From assembly GCA_016930595.1 (NCBI GenBank), contig JAFGGJ010000029.1, forward strand, positions 1-53,263: a DNA stretch of 53,263 nt, given 5' to 3'. Position numbers and translations under genes: made by a program. Numbering within the stretch: position 1 is the stretch's first letter; each line of letters begins with the position of its first letter. The notes beneath the pieces are model-generated. The model worked only from the letters and a program-made list of their open reading frames with translations. It did not search any database and was not told the origin of the DNA. The stretch comes from Planctomycetota bacterium (GTDB lineage Bacteria > Planctomycetota > SZUA-567 > JAFGGJ01). This document shows positions 1-6,773 of this stretch, in pieces.

Positions 1-37
1 GAAAACTCACCAATTCCGCGCCAAACCCGCGCCGAAT

Positions 38-123
38 TGCGATCCTGTAGACGTTTTCGGGCCGTTTTCACGCGTGTGTCGTATACGTCTGTAGTAGATT
101 CCGACCTCTGGCACGGAATTTGC
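38..123 (+). repeat. Left copy of 86-base terminal inverted repeat
   Basis: Positions 38-123 match the reverse complement of 53178-53263 with about 7 differences by eye. Both start TGCGATCCTGTAGACG and end TCTGGCACGGAATTTGC. The differences cluster in the middle (around 63 and 86-90) and at two points near 112 and 116. No transposase lies next to it, so it looks like a dispersed non-coding repeat and not an insertion-sequence end. Confidence 0.85.
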
Positions 124-248
124 TACACCCCCACCCACCCCCACCTCAATCGGCTGTGCCGTCCCTGCCTTCGGCAAGGAAACGCATTCTTCGCGCAAGC
201 ACCCCCGTACGGCAAAGCGGTGTACTGCTGCAGTATTGTCTTGCATGC

Positions 249-274
249 GGGCCGCAGGCAAATGGTGGGTGGGG
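249..274 (+). repeat. 26-base direct repeat, copy 1
   Basis: The 26 bases beginning GGGCCGCAGGCAAATGG and ending TGGGTGGGG recur exactly at 371-396, 122 bases downstream. The repeat ends in a G-rich tract. There are only two copies with unequal flanks, so it is not a CRISPR or a satellite array. Confidence 0.8.
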
Positions 275-370
275 CCGGCAATTTGACGCTGTGCTCCTCC
301 TGCCTATCGGCACAGGATCACGTGCACTGGATCCTGCGCAAAAATCGCGCTTCCTCGCCGGCAGGCGGGG

Positions 371-396
371 GGGCCGCAGGCAAATGGTGGGTGGGG
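371..396 (+). repeat. 26-base direct repeat, copy 2
   Basis: Exact second copy of the 249-274 repeat. It runs into further G-tracts (386-431) containing more than four runs of three or more G separated by one or a few bases, a G-quadruplex-capable pattern on the plus strand. Confidence 0.8.
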
Positions 397-431
397 CTGC
401 AGGCGCTGGGGTGGGTGGGGGGTGGGCGGGG

Positions 432-1235
432 TTATCCGAGTATGTGGCGAAGGTATTCGGCGCTCCGGCGGGCGATTTCGTCCGGCCCGGGGCTGAAGTC
501 GAACACTTCGACTGACAGATACCCGTCGAAACCGGCATCTTTGAGCGCCGCGATAATCGGCCGGAAATCCTTGTCCCCCATGCCCGGCCCCAGCAGGTTC
601 GGATCGTTCGCATGGAAGGATTTGAGGAATCCGGCGTTGCCGCGGATGACGTCGTGCGCCGGTGCGGCTTCGGCTTCCATGGCTTTGACGTCGAGGTGCA
701 GGCGCACGCAGGGGTTGCCGATTTCCCGGATGATCGCGACGGCTTCGGCGGCGGTATTGACGACGTCGGTTTCCTTGGGTGTGAGCGGTTCGACGCAGAG
801 GAAAAGGCCGAGGCTGGCGCAGGTGTCGCCGAGACGGGCGAAGGTGTCGGTGAGGCGTTTGACGGTGTCGGAGCGGGTTTCGCCCTGGGGAGTGCTGCGC
901 TGGGCGGGACTGCCGAAGACGAGTATGGAGCCGCCGAGGGCGAGGCACAGGCGCGCGAGCCCCCGGAGGTGTTCGACGGTCCGGTCGCGGACGGCGGCGT
1001 CGGGGCTGCCGGCATGGAGGCCTTGGGTTCCGGCGAGAAGCCAGTGCAGGCCGATAACGTGCAGACCGGCGTCTTCCACGGATTTCCTGAGAGGTGCCGG
1101 ATCGACGGCGAGGGGGTCTGGGGCGAGCGTGAAAGGTGCGATTTCAAGACCGGAATAGCCGAACGGACGCGCCCTGCGGGCGACTTCCCCGATGGGCGTC
1201 CGTTCGTACATTTCGTTGCAGAGAGCGAGTTTCAC
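432..1235 (-). CDS. Sugar phosphate isomerase/epimerase-like TIM barrel
   Basis: A 267-residue protein of the xylose isomerase-like (AP endonuclease 2) TIM-barrel superfamily, which isomerises or epimerises sugars using a divalent metal. The metal-binding pattern is visible: Glu149 in CVEPL, Asp182 in LHLDVK, His208 in SFHAND and Glu243 in LSVEVF. The GTG at 1235 was chosen because GGAAGGA sits about six bases upstream and VKLALCNEMY is a typical N-terminus for the family; an in-frame ATG at 1256 is less well placed. It is divergent from rpmB. The substrate cannot be told from sequence. It is written on the strand opposite most of its neighbours, with the composition of the local strand bias. 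Confidence 0.85.
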   Translation of the reverse strand: MKLALCNEMYERTPIGEVARRARPFGYSGLEIAPFTLAPDPLAVDPAPLRKSVEDAGLHVIGLHWLLAGTQGLHAGSPDAAVRDRTVEHLRGLARLCLALGGSILVFGSPAQRSTPQGETRSDTVKRLTDTFARLGDTCASLGLFLCVEPLTPKETDVVNTAAEAVAIIREIGNPCVRLHLDVKAMEAEAAPAHDVIRGNAGFLKSFHANDPNLLGPGMGDKDFRPIIAALKDAGFDGYLSVEVFDFSPGPDEIARRSAEYLRHILG

Positions 1236-1316
1236 GGGATATCCTTCCGGGGCCATTTTACAGCGGGGAGGCGGCACGGGCACGGGAGAAAGCGGTCAAT
1301 TTGTAATGAAAGTTTC

Positions 1317-1344
1317 TTGCAGGCGTTACCGTCCGCCGTAAAAT
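1317..1344 (+). promoter_or_regulatory. Predicted promoter for rpmB
   Basis: TTGCAG (1317-1322), a 16-base spacer and TAAAAT (1339-1344). The expected start of transcription is near 1351, about 70 bases before the chosen rpmB start. Both hexamers are close to the sigma-70 consensus. Confidence 0.5.
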
Positions 1345-1422
1345 GGCGTGGAATCTGTCAGCGGTGCGGTTCGTGTCTCCCGGTGCGGTGGACCAGGTTG
1401 CAGGTCTGCAAGGAGGATGAGC

Positions 1423-1728
1423 GTGTCACGAGTATGCGACATATGCGGCAAAAAGCAGAGCGTAGGGTACAAGTACGCCAGGCGCGGCCTTCCCAAGAAG
1501 GTGGGCGGCATAGGGCTGAAGGTGACCGGCAGGACGAAGCGTACGTTCAACGTGAACCTGCAGCTGGTGAGGGTGCGCGACGATGCCGGGCGGGTCGCCC
1601 AGAAACGCGTCTGCGCCAAGTGCCTGAAGAACGGGCTGCGGAAGGGCACGATAATGAAGGCTGCGCGCGGCAGCCACAGTCGATACCTGAAGGAAAAGGC
1701 TGCGGCAGAGGAGAATGCCGGCGCGTGA
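1423..1728 (+). CDS. rpmB: 50S ribosomal protein bL28
   Basis: A 101-residue large-subunit ribosomal protein. The N-terminus reads SRVCDICGKK, and the zinc-binding cysteine pairs of the C+ form of bL28 are present: Cys5/Cys8 and Cys64/Cys67. The start is a GTG at 1423, six bases after AGGAGG (1411-1416). The in-frame ATG at 1417 touches that site directly and cannot use it. The C-terminus has a charged, Ala/Glu-rich tail (KEKAAAEENAGA) longer than in many relatives. It stands alone, without the rpmG gene that often accompanies it. Confidence 0.95.
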   Translation: MSRVCDICGKKQSVGYKYARRGLPKKVGGIGLKVTGRTKRTFNVNLQLVRVRDDAGRVAQKRVCAKCLKNGLRKGTIMKAARGSHSRYLKEKAAAEENAGA

Positions 1729-1797
1729 GGGTGGGATGGGAGCGAAGCCCGGGCCGCGCTGCGGCCTTTCCGGGCGGTGTCCGCCGGCGGTAACTTA

Positions 1798-1827
1798 TTG
1801 CGGTACCGGGGCATAAGTGCCGATAAT
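1798..1827 (+). promoter_or_regulatory. Possible promoter for ftsB-like/fliM/fliN unit
   Basis: TTGCGG (1798-1803), an 18-base spacer and GATAAT (1822-1827), 14 bases before the ATG of the ftsB-like gene. The -10 element is good and the -35 is weak. Confidence 0.35.
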
Positions 1828-1841
1828 ACTGCCGGGAAAGT

Positions 1842-2144
1842 ATGTCTGGCAGAATAAGCGAACAGAAGGTGTTCTGGCTTGTGCTGGTCGTGCTGGCTGG
1901 CGGCCTGCTGACGGGCATTGTATACCCGCGATATCGCGAGGTGGTAAGACTGAGTGAAGAGGTGAGGTGCTTGCGCGCGGAGAAGGCGGAGAAGTCGCTT
2001 GAGGTGGATAAATTGAGACAGGCGGTATTGAAGTTTGAGGGGGGCGACGAGGCGGCGTGGGAGCGTGCGGTGAGGAACCGGCTGCGCTACCATCCGAGGG
2101 GGACGGCGGTTTATACTGGCGATACGGACGGGACGGGGAACTGA
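1842..2144 (+). CDS. FtsB/DivIC-like septum formation initiator
   Basis: A 100-residue bitopic membrane protein. One hydrophobic segment (about residues 11-28) is followed by a heptad-rich coiled coil (about 35-68, RLSEEVRCLRAEKAEKSLEV) and a short tail, RNRLRYHPRGTAVY, which matches the late conserved part of the FtsB/DivIC family. Members connect FtsL and FtsQ at the division site. The next gene, fliM, begins on the base after this stop codon, so the two are probably co-transcribed and translationally coupled. The family call rests on topology and the terminal motif, not on strong identity. Confidence 0.75.
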   Translation: MSGRISEQKVFWLVLVVLAGGLLTGIVYPRYREVVRLSEEVRCLRAEKAEKSLEVDKLRQAVLKFEGGDEAAWERAVRNRLRYHPRGTAVYTGDTDGTGN

Positions 2145-3134
2145 ATGCCGGACCTGCTGTCACAGGACGAAATAGATGCTCTGCTGTCGGCCGTTGAGGA
2201 AGTGGCGGAGCCGACGGGCGTGATGTCCGCGAGCACGGAGGAAGAGGCCGCGACGGCTTACGATTTTTCGCACCCCCAGCGGCTCAGCCGGGAGCAGGCA
2301 AGGACGCTGAGGAACATACACGAGGTGATGGTGAGGAACATGGCGGCGTCGCTGGGCGCGTACCTGCGCGGCGCGGTGGAATGCCGGCTGATATCCGTAG
2401 ACCAGATGACGTACAACGAGTTCGTAACGGGGCTGCCTAACCCGACGTGTTTCAACACGCTGAAGGTGACGCCGCCGGGCGCGATAGCGGCGCTGGAGAT
2501 AAACCCGTCGATAGCGTTCCCGATGATAGACCGGCTGCTGGGAGCGAGCAAGCTGGCGGGGCCGCTGGACAGGCCCCTGACGTCGATCGAGTCGAGACTG
2601 TTGTCGAAGGTGGTGGACATCATGAGGCAGCAGGTGGAGCTGCTGTGGCGGAGGACCGGGGACATAAGGATAGAACTCGAGGCGCAGGACACGAACCCGC
2701 ACCTTGTGGCTCTGGCGCCGGCGACGGAGATGGTGGTTTCGGTGGTGATAGAGATGCACGTGAGCGACCATTCGGGGCTGGTGAACATATGCGTGCCGTA
2801 CAGGCCGTTCCAGGGATTTCTGGCGAAGTTTTTTACGATAGGGAGTTACAGTTACGGGCAGGAGCGGGGCGATGATGCGCGTGAGCGGCTGCTGAAGGCG
2901 CTGAGGCGGGTGCCGGTGGAGATAACGGTGGAACTGGCGCGTACTTCCGAGAGCGTGCAGACTGTGGGCAGGCTGGCGGCGGGCGAAGTGCTGGTGACGG
3001 ACAGGCACGTAAAGGGGGATGCGGCGGGCTACGTGAACGGATCCCGCAAGCTGGCGGGGCAGGAGGGGACGCACCGCGGCAGGAAGGCTTTCCGTGTTAA
3101 GGGGCTGTACGGCGAGGGGGAAGCGGATGCCTGA
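2145..3134 (+). CDS. fliM: Flagellar motor switch protein FliM
   Basis: A 329-residue C-ring protein that binds phospho-CheY and sets the direction of flagellar rotation. The N-terminus carries the CheY-binding motif EIDALLS (residues 8-14). A central CheC-like FliM domain follows, including LPNPTCF and ALEINPS, and a C-terminal SpoA domain (about 250-320, VPVEITVELARTSE) that pairs with FliN. The length is normal. The gene overlaps the following fliN-like gene by 8 bases. No other flagellar gene is in the window, so this switch pair is detached from the main flagellar cluster. Confidence 0.95.
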   Translation: MPDLLSQDEIDALLSAVEEVAEPTGVMSASTEEEAATAYDFSHPQRLSREQARTLRNIHEVMVRNMAASLGAYLRGAVECRLISVDQMTYNEFVTGLPNPTCFNTLKVTPPGAIAALEINPSIAFPMIDRLLGASKLAGPLDRPLTSIESRLLSKVVDIMRQQVELLWRRTGDIRIELEAQDTNPHLVALAPATEMVVSVVIEMHVSDHSGLVNICVPYRPFQGFLAKFFTIGSYSYGQERGDDARERLLKALRRVPVEITVELARTSESVQTVGRLAAGEVLVTDRHVKGDAAGYVNGSRKLAGQEGTHRGRKAFRVKGLYGEGEADA

Positions 3135-4080
3135 GGAGCACATGTACACGCAGCAGCGCTACGACCTGAATGAGCTGGAAAGCGCGGCGGTGCAGGCCGT
3201 TACGGAGATAGAAGAGATCTGCGAGGTATTCACGGGGGTGACGGGGGTGGATGTGACGGTGCATTCACCGGAAGCGAACTGGAGCGATCCGGTGCGGCTG
3301 ACGGAGGTGTTTGCAAAGGGCGGGGTGATGGTAAGTGTGGAATACGGGGAGGCGAGGTCCGGGGTGGTCCTGCCGGAGGATGACGCTGCGCTGATCACGG
3401 CGCTGCTGGGGGGGGTGCCGAACGGTGAAGTGACGAAAGTGGTGAAGAAGGGATTCGATCCGAACAGGGCGGAGATGCTGGTGTCGCTGTTCGACCAGGT
3501 GTTCGTAGCGAGGGGAGGGAGGACGCGGGAGCCGGTATATCTCGAGAGCAGGCAGGACAACATCCCCCTGATCGAGGAGGCCATGGGGGCGTCGTTCCTG
3601 GGGGTGAAGGTGGCGGTTACGATAGAGGGGTATTCCGACGGGCACATGTACCGCGTGTACGACAGCAGGTACGTGGAGGAGCATTTCAGGACCGAAGCGG
3701 CGAGCATGAGCCTGGATACGCAGGTCCTGCCGTCGACATCGGGGTTGAAGGCGCTGAAGGTGGAGGAGATCGGGGAGCCGGCGGGCGTGCCGGGGGACGT
3801 GGAAGGGAAAGCAGGAGGCGGAGAGGACGCGATAAGGAAGCTGAGGCGGATACCGGTGATGCTCAGGGTACACCTTGCCAGCCGGACCATGAAGTTCCGC
3901 GACGTGCTGAAGCTGCTGCCGGGCGAGGTGGTGGAGTTCGACAGGAAGGTGAGCGAGCCGTGCGAGGTGATGGTGAATTCGCACGTGATAGCTGGAGGGG
4001 AAGTGGTGAAGTCTGGGCCGCGCTACGGGATAAAGCTGCGGAAAATAGCGTCGGTGAGGCAGCGGCTGAAGAGTCTTTAG
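3127..4080 (+). CDS. FliN/FliY-type flagellar switch protein, long form
   Basis: A 317-residue protein whose last about 75 residues form a SpoA domain (IPVMLRVHLASRTM, KLLPGEVVEFDR), the FliN core that stacks in the C-ring below FliM. Ordinary FliN is about 80-140 residues; here about 230 extra N-terminal residues resemble the CheC-like domain of FliY-type proteins, but I see no clear CheC phosphatase motif. The ATG at 3127 lies inside the end of fliM and has GGGGGAAG just upstream; an ATG at 3142 is possible but too close to GAGGAG. It is most likely the partner of the adjacent FliM. Confidence 0.85.
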   Translation: MPEEHMYTQQRYDLNELESAAVQAVTEIEEICEVFTGVTGVDVTVHSPEANWSDPVRLTEVFAKGGVMVSVEYGEARSGVVLPEDDAALITALLGGVPNGEVTKVVKKGFDPNRAEMLVSLFDQVFVARGGRTREPVYLESRQDNIPLIEEAMGASFLGVKVAVTIEGYSDGHMYRVYDSRYVEEHFRTEAASMSLDTQVLPSTSGLKALKVEEIGEPAGVPGDVEGKAGGGEDAIRKLRRIPVMLRVHLASRTMKFRDVLKLLPGEVVEFDRKVSEPCEVMVNSHVIAGGEVVKSGPRYGIKLRKIASVRQRLKSL

Positions 4081-4147
4081 AGGGAGCCGCTGCAGAAGAC
4101 GGGCGTGGATGCCGGAGGACGGTGGAGCTTCTGTGCGGGGCGGGGAA

Positions 4148-4597
4148 TCAGAGCTTGGTTTTCCTGACGATGCTGCTGAGCTTGGAGAAGGTGGTTTCAT
4201 CCTTCATGAAAATCAGGGCGCTCTTGACGGCATAGCGTTTGAAGCGCGGCGAGCGGAGGGCTTCCTTAAGTTCCGAGGGGACGCCCGGGCCGTAAAGGTC
4301 GCCGCTTTCACGGACGACTTCGGCGGTGGAGACATCGCGGTCTTCCAGGAAGAAATAGATGGGCTTGACGCCGAGGGCTTCGGATATCTTGGCGAGCGTG
4401 TGACTGCGAAAGCCCTGTTTGCCGTTTTCGAGGCGTGATATCTGTGCCTGGGACATATCGACTTTGCTTGCAAGTTCGGTGGTGGTAAGTCCGAGGCGCT
4501 CCCTGAGGCGCATAACACGGAGGCCGATAGCGCGGTTATCGAGGGTAGCTTTCTGGTCCGGGGATTTTCTGCGAGAGCCACGTTTCATTTTAGCCAA
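4148..4597 (-). CDS. XRE-family transcriptional regulator
   Basis: A 149-residue DNA-binding protein. A basic N-terminal stretch (KMKRGSRRKSPDQK) precedes a canonical helix-turn-helix of the Cro/C1 type (about residues 22-76, TTELASKVDMSQAQISRLENG, slightly shortened here in sense). The C-terminal 70 residues are not a recognised ligand domain. The start is taken as the TTG at 4597, five bases after GGAGGT (4603-4608); the ATG at 4588 is too far from it. Its own promoter (4665-4693) overlaps a perfect palindrome, which suggests autoregulation. It is convergent with the fliN-like gene. Confidence 0.85.
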   Translation of the reverse strand: MAKMKRGSRRKSPDQKATLDNRAIGLRVMRLRERLGLTTTELASKVDMSQAQISRLENGKQGFRSHTLAKISEALGVKPIYFFLEDRDVSTAEVVRESGDLYGPGVPSELKEALRSPRFKRYAVKSALIFMKDETTFSKLSSIVRKTKL

Positions 4598-4664
4598 GAC
4601 GCACCTCCATAATGCAGAACAACAGTCGCTGACAACCATTCAGGAAGCAATAAGGCACGGATGG

Positions 4665-4693
4665 AGTATACTGTATAAATATGCGACACGCAA
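4665..4693 (-). promoter_or_regulatory. Promoter of XRE regulator
   Basis: On the minus strand, TTGCGT (4693-4688), a 17-base spacer and TATACT (4670-4665). The expected transcript start is near 4658, giving a leader of about 60 bases. This is one of the AT-richest stretches in the left half. Confidence 0.6.
4667..4677. promoter_or_regulatory. Palindrome TATACTGTATA over -10 box
   Basis: A perfect 5+1+5 inverted repeat lies across the -10 box of the XRE gene promoter. XRE-family repressors commonly bind short palindromes at their own promoters, so this is a candidate autoregulatory operator. The assignment is inference from position. Confidence 0.45.
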
Positions 4694-4736
4694 GTTCTTT
4701 TTTGGGCAAATTGGCACATTTCAGACGTTATTATGG

Positions 4737-5411
4737 TTAATGCGTTTGCGGCAAAGAGGTTATGAAGGGATTGGAAGCGATTTCGGCGGAGAGCGTGGTG
4801 GCGGGGCCGTGACCGGGGAGCACAACGGTATCGTGGGGCAGGGAGACGATTCTGCGGAGTGAGAGGACGAGGGAAGGTTCGTCGCCGCCGGGCAGGTCGA
4901 CGCGGCCGACGGAGCCGCGAAAGAGGATATCGCCGCTGAAAAGGACGTTGCGGCCGGAGACGAGGTAGGCGGTGCTGCCCGGCGTATGGCCCGGGAGGGA
5001 AAGGCAACACAACCGGATGGAGCCGACGGGGAGCATATCGCCGTCGTGGAGAAGGAGGGAAGGGTCGGGGGGGGAGTCGATACCGCCGACGGCATAGGAG
5101 AGATTGTGGGAAGTGCGGCGGAGCCAGTCGGATTCGAGCGCGGGAACAGCGAAGACGGCATTTGGGGCGAGTGACAGGAGTTCGGCGGCGGCGGCCATGT
5201 GGTCGGCGTGGGTGTGAGTCAGAATGACGTAGTCGATGGAGGAATTCCTGTCCGCCGCGGCGCGTGCGAAGAGCGTGGCGGAGCCGGCGGGGTCAAAGAC
5301 CGCGGCGGAGCCGGACGAGAGGAGCATGTAGGTATTGGTGTCAAGCAGGCCGGTGACGGCGGATAGCACGAGGAAGTCGTCGCCCCGCGCGCAGACGGAG
5401 AGTGGGGGCAT
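4737..5411 (-). CDS. MBL-fold metallo-hydrolase, glyoxalase II-like
   Basis: A 224-residue metallo-beta-lactamase-fold hydrolase. The zinc ligands are visible: HTHADH (residues 66-71), the His in GHTPGS (141-146), Asp161 in SGD, and a later His201 in LPGHG. This pattern fits the glyoxalase II/YcbL-type subgroup, which hydrolyses thioesters such as S-lactoylglutathione, but the substrate is not shown. The ATG overlaps the stop of the upstream NDK gene as TGATG, so translation is probably coupled. The stop is followed by the short AT-rich regulatory region of the XRE gene. Confidence 0.85.
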   Translation of the reverse strand: MPPLSVCARGDDFLVLSAVTGLLDTNTYMLLSSGSAAVFDPAGSATLFARAAADRNSSIDYVILTHTHADHMAAAAELLSLAPNAVFAVPALESDWLRRTSHNLSYAVGGIDSPPDPSLLLHDGDMLPVGSIRLCCLSLPGHTPGSTAYLVSGRNVLFSGDILFRGSVGRVDLPGGDEPSLVLSLRRIVSLPHDTVVLPGHGPATTLSAEIASNPFITSLPQTH

Positions 5412-6595
5412 CAGGAGAGGTACTTCCGGATGAGAGAGGCTTCTTCGCTGGGTTCGCCGCCGGAAAGTCCGATAATGGAGCGTTCGCGGGAGGCGCTTTC
5501 AGGGCTGTCGGAGGCATGAGCGCCGTTGCGCATGAGGTCGGCGCCGTAGTCGCGCCGGACAGTACCGGCTTCCGCCTTGGAGGGATCCGTGGGGCCGAGC
5601 CTGTCGCGTATCTTCCTGACGGCGTCAATGCCCTGATAGAGGAGAGCGAGACACATGGAGCGGCCCGGAGAGGAGGCATCGAAGCCTTCCGGGAGGTCGT
5701 CCGGGTCGTAGCCGGTCATGTACTGGACGATCTTCACGAATTCGGCGTGAGCGTTCTTTTTCGCCAGGACTTTGGCCATGGCCTGGTATTCGCCCGGGAC
5801 GACGGGGAAATCGAAGACGGGCGGATCGCCTTCAAGGACGCCTGCGAGTGTGAGCGCGACGTTGCGGGCGAGTTTCTTTTCGAAGACTTTTTCAAGAAAG
5901 CCGTAGAATTCGAAGGCCTGGGCGATGGACATGTGAACGAGGCGTGCGCCGACGATGTAAAGGCCGGTGTTGCTGAACATGGATATGATGTTGCCGGGGC
6001 GCGCGGACGCCGAGGAGAACAGGTCGGGCTTGAGCATGACGAGCGTGGTCTGCGGGGCGGCGTCGTCGGGGAACTGGACGAGGTTTTCGAGGACGCCTGG
6101 GGAGCGTTCGACAAGGGAGGCGATCTGGGAGAGATGGGCGTTGTTGGCGGACGGGTCGTCGGGGAAAAGGACGGCGGGCTCGAGATAGACGACTTCGCCG
6201 GAGGGGTAAGTCACGAAATCGCCGTAGGTGCCGCGGATGTTGTCGCCGCGTACTTCGTATTCGAGCGGACCGGCGACGGAGGCGAGGTCGCGCAGGGCGT
6301 TCCGGCTTTCGAAGAGGAGAAGCATGACTCGATTGGCGCGGCCCAGGCGGTTTTCGGGACGGATGTTATGGTCGATGTAGCGTGCGAGGGCGTCCTTGCG
6401 CGCCTGGGGCACGTCATAGGTGTCGACGGTGGCTATGTATTCATCGACGAACCGGTCGTCTGGGGCGAGCATGCGGATGCCCGAGAAACGGAGGGCGGGG
6501 CTGGAGAGCGTCCTGCCGATGATGCCGCCGGTGCGGCTCTTGAGAAGGGCGTAGGGGGTGATGATGAGGTAGGAAAGGGTGTTATTATCGGACAT
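5411..6595 (-). CDS. Tandem nucleoside-diphosphate kinase domain protein
   Basis: A 394-residue protein with two NDK-like halves. The first (about residues 7-190) opens with LIITPYALLKSRTGGII and contains GDNIRGTYGDF, but lacks the catalytic histidine motif. The second opens at about residue 207 with TTLVMLKPDLF and ends with NGAHASDSPESA, in which His360 is the expected phosphohistidine. Between the halves the second carries an insert, so the active site is C-terminal. Ordinary NDK is about 140 residues. The ATG at 6595 follows GGAAGGA with normal spacing. NDK balances nucleoside triphosphate pools using ATP. Confidence 0.85.
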   Translation of the reverse strand: MSDNNTLSYLIITPYALLKSRTGGIIGRTLSSPALRFSGIRMLAPDDRFVDEYIATVDTYDVPQARKDALARYIDHNIRPENRLGRANRVMLLLFESRNALRDLASVAGPLEYEVRGDNIRGTYGDFVTYPSGEVVYLEPAVLFPDDPSANNAHLSQIASLVERSPGVLENLVQFPDDAAPQTTLVMLKPDLFSSASARPGNIISMFSNTGLYIVGARLVHMSIAQAFEFYGFLEKVFEKKLARNVALTLAGVLEGDPPVFDFPVVPGEYQAMAKVLAKKNAHAEFVKIVQYMTGYDPDDLPEGFDASSPGRSMCLALLYQGIDAVRKIRDRLGPTDPSKAEAGTVRRDYGADLMRNGAHASDSPESASRERSIIGLSGGEPSEEASLIRKYLS

Positions 6596-6609
6596 GGCGG
6601 ATCCTTCCG

Positions 6610-6623
6610 TGTCTTTGAAGACA
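6610..6623. promoter_or_regulatory. Inverted repeat TGTCTT-N2-AAGACA
   Basis: A perfect 6+2+6 inverted repeat lies in the 5' leader of the NDK gene, between its predicted promoter and the ribosome-binding site. It could be an operator or a small leader hairpin. Confidence 0.35.
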
Positions 6624-6624
6624 A

Positions 6625-6652
6625 ATGATACAGCAAGCGGCGGCGGAGGCAA
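6625..6652 (-). promoter_or_regulatory. Promoter of NDK/MBL operon
   Basis: On the minus strand, TTGCCT (6652-6647), a 16-base spacer and TATCAT (6630-6625), about 30 bases upstream of the NDK start. It is divergent from the Gfo/Idh gene. Confidence 0.5.
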
Positions 6653-6773
6653 GAAGCCGGGCCCGGAAAACGCCGGGTCATAAAGGGGCAAATGCGCTTG
6701 ACCGGGCCGTGGAGGGGAATAGCCTTCAGGGGAAACGGGAGTCCGGGAAAGCTGCACCGAAAGGAGAAAGGCA

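Larger units (their letters stand above)
1..431. other. Gene-free repeat-rich segment
   Basis: No convincing gene lies here; open frames through it are shadows with no ribosome-binding site and low-complexity protein. It contains the left copy of the 86-base end repeat (38-123), a C-rich run at 127-146, a 26-base direct repeat (249-274 and 371-396), a hairpin CAGGATC/GATCCTG (313-319 and 330-336), and a G-rich run at 386-431 just downstream of the stop of the minus-strand sugar isomerase-like gene. The C-rich and G-rich runs are mutually complementary in type and could pair. Confidence 0.7.

Noticed and set aside
249..431. CRISPR array
   Set aside because: There are only two exact copies of the 26-base unit, 122 bases apart, with G-rich low-complexity surroundings and no cas gene.
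37..1158. Long plus-strand open frame of 373 codons at the left end
   Set aside because: It runs through the terminal repeat and antisense to the sugar isomerase-like gene, has low-complexity Arg/Ser-rich sequence and no ribosome-binding site.
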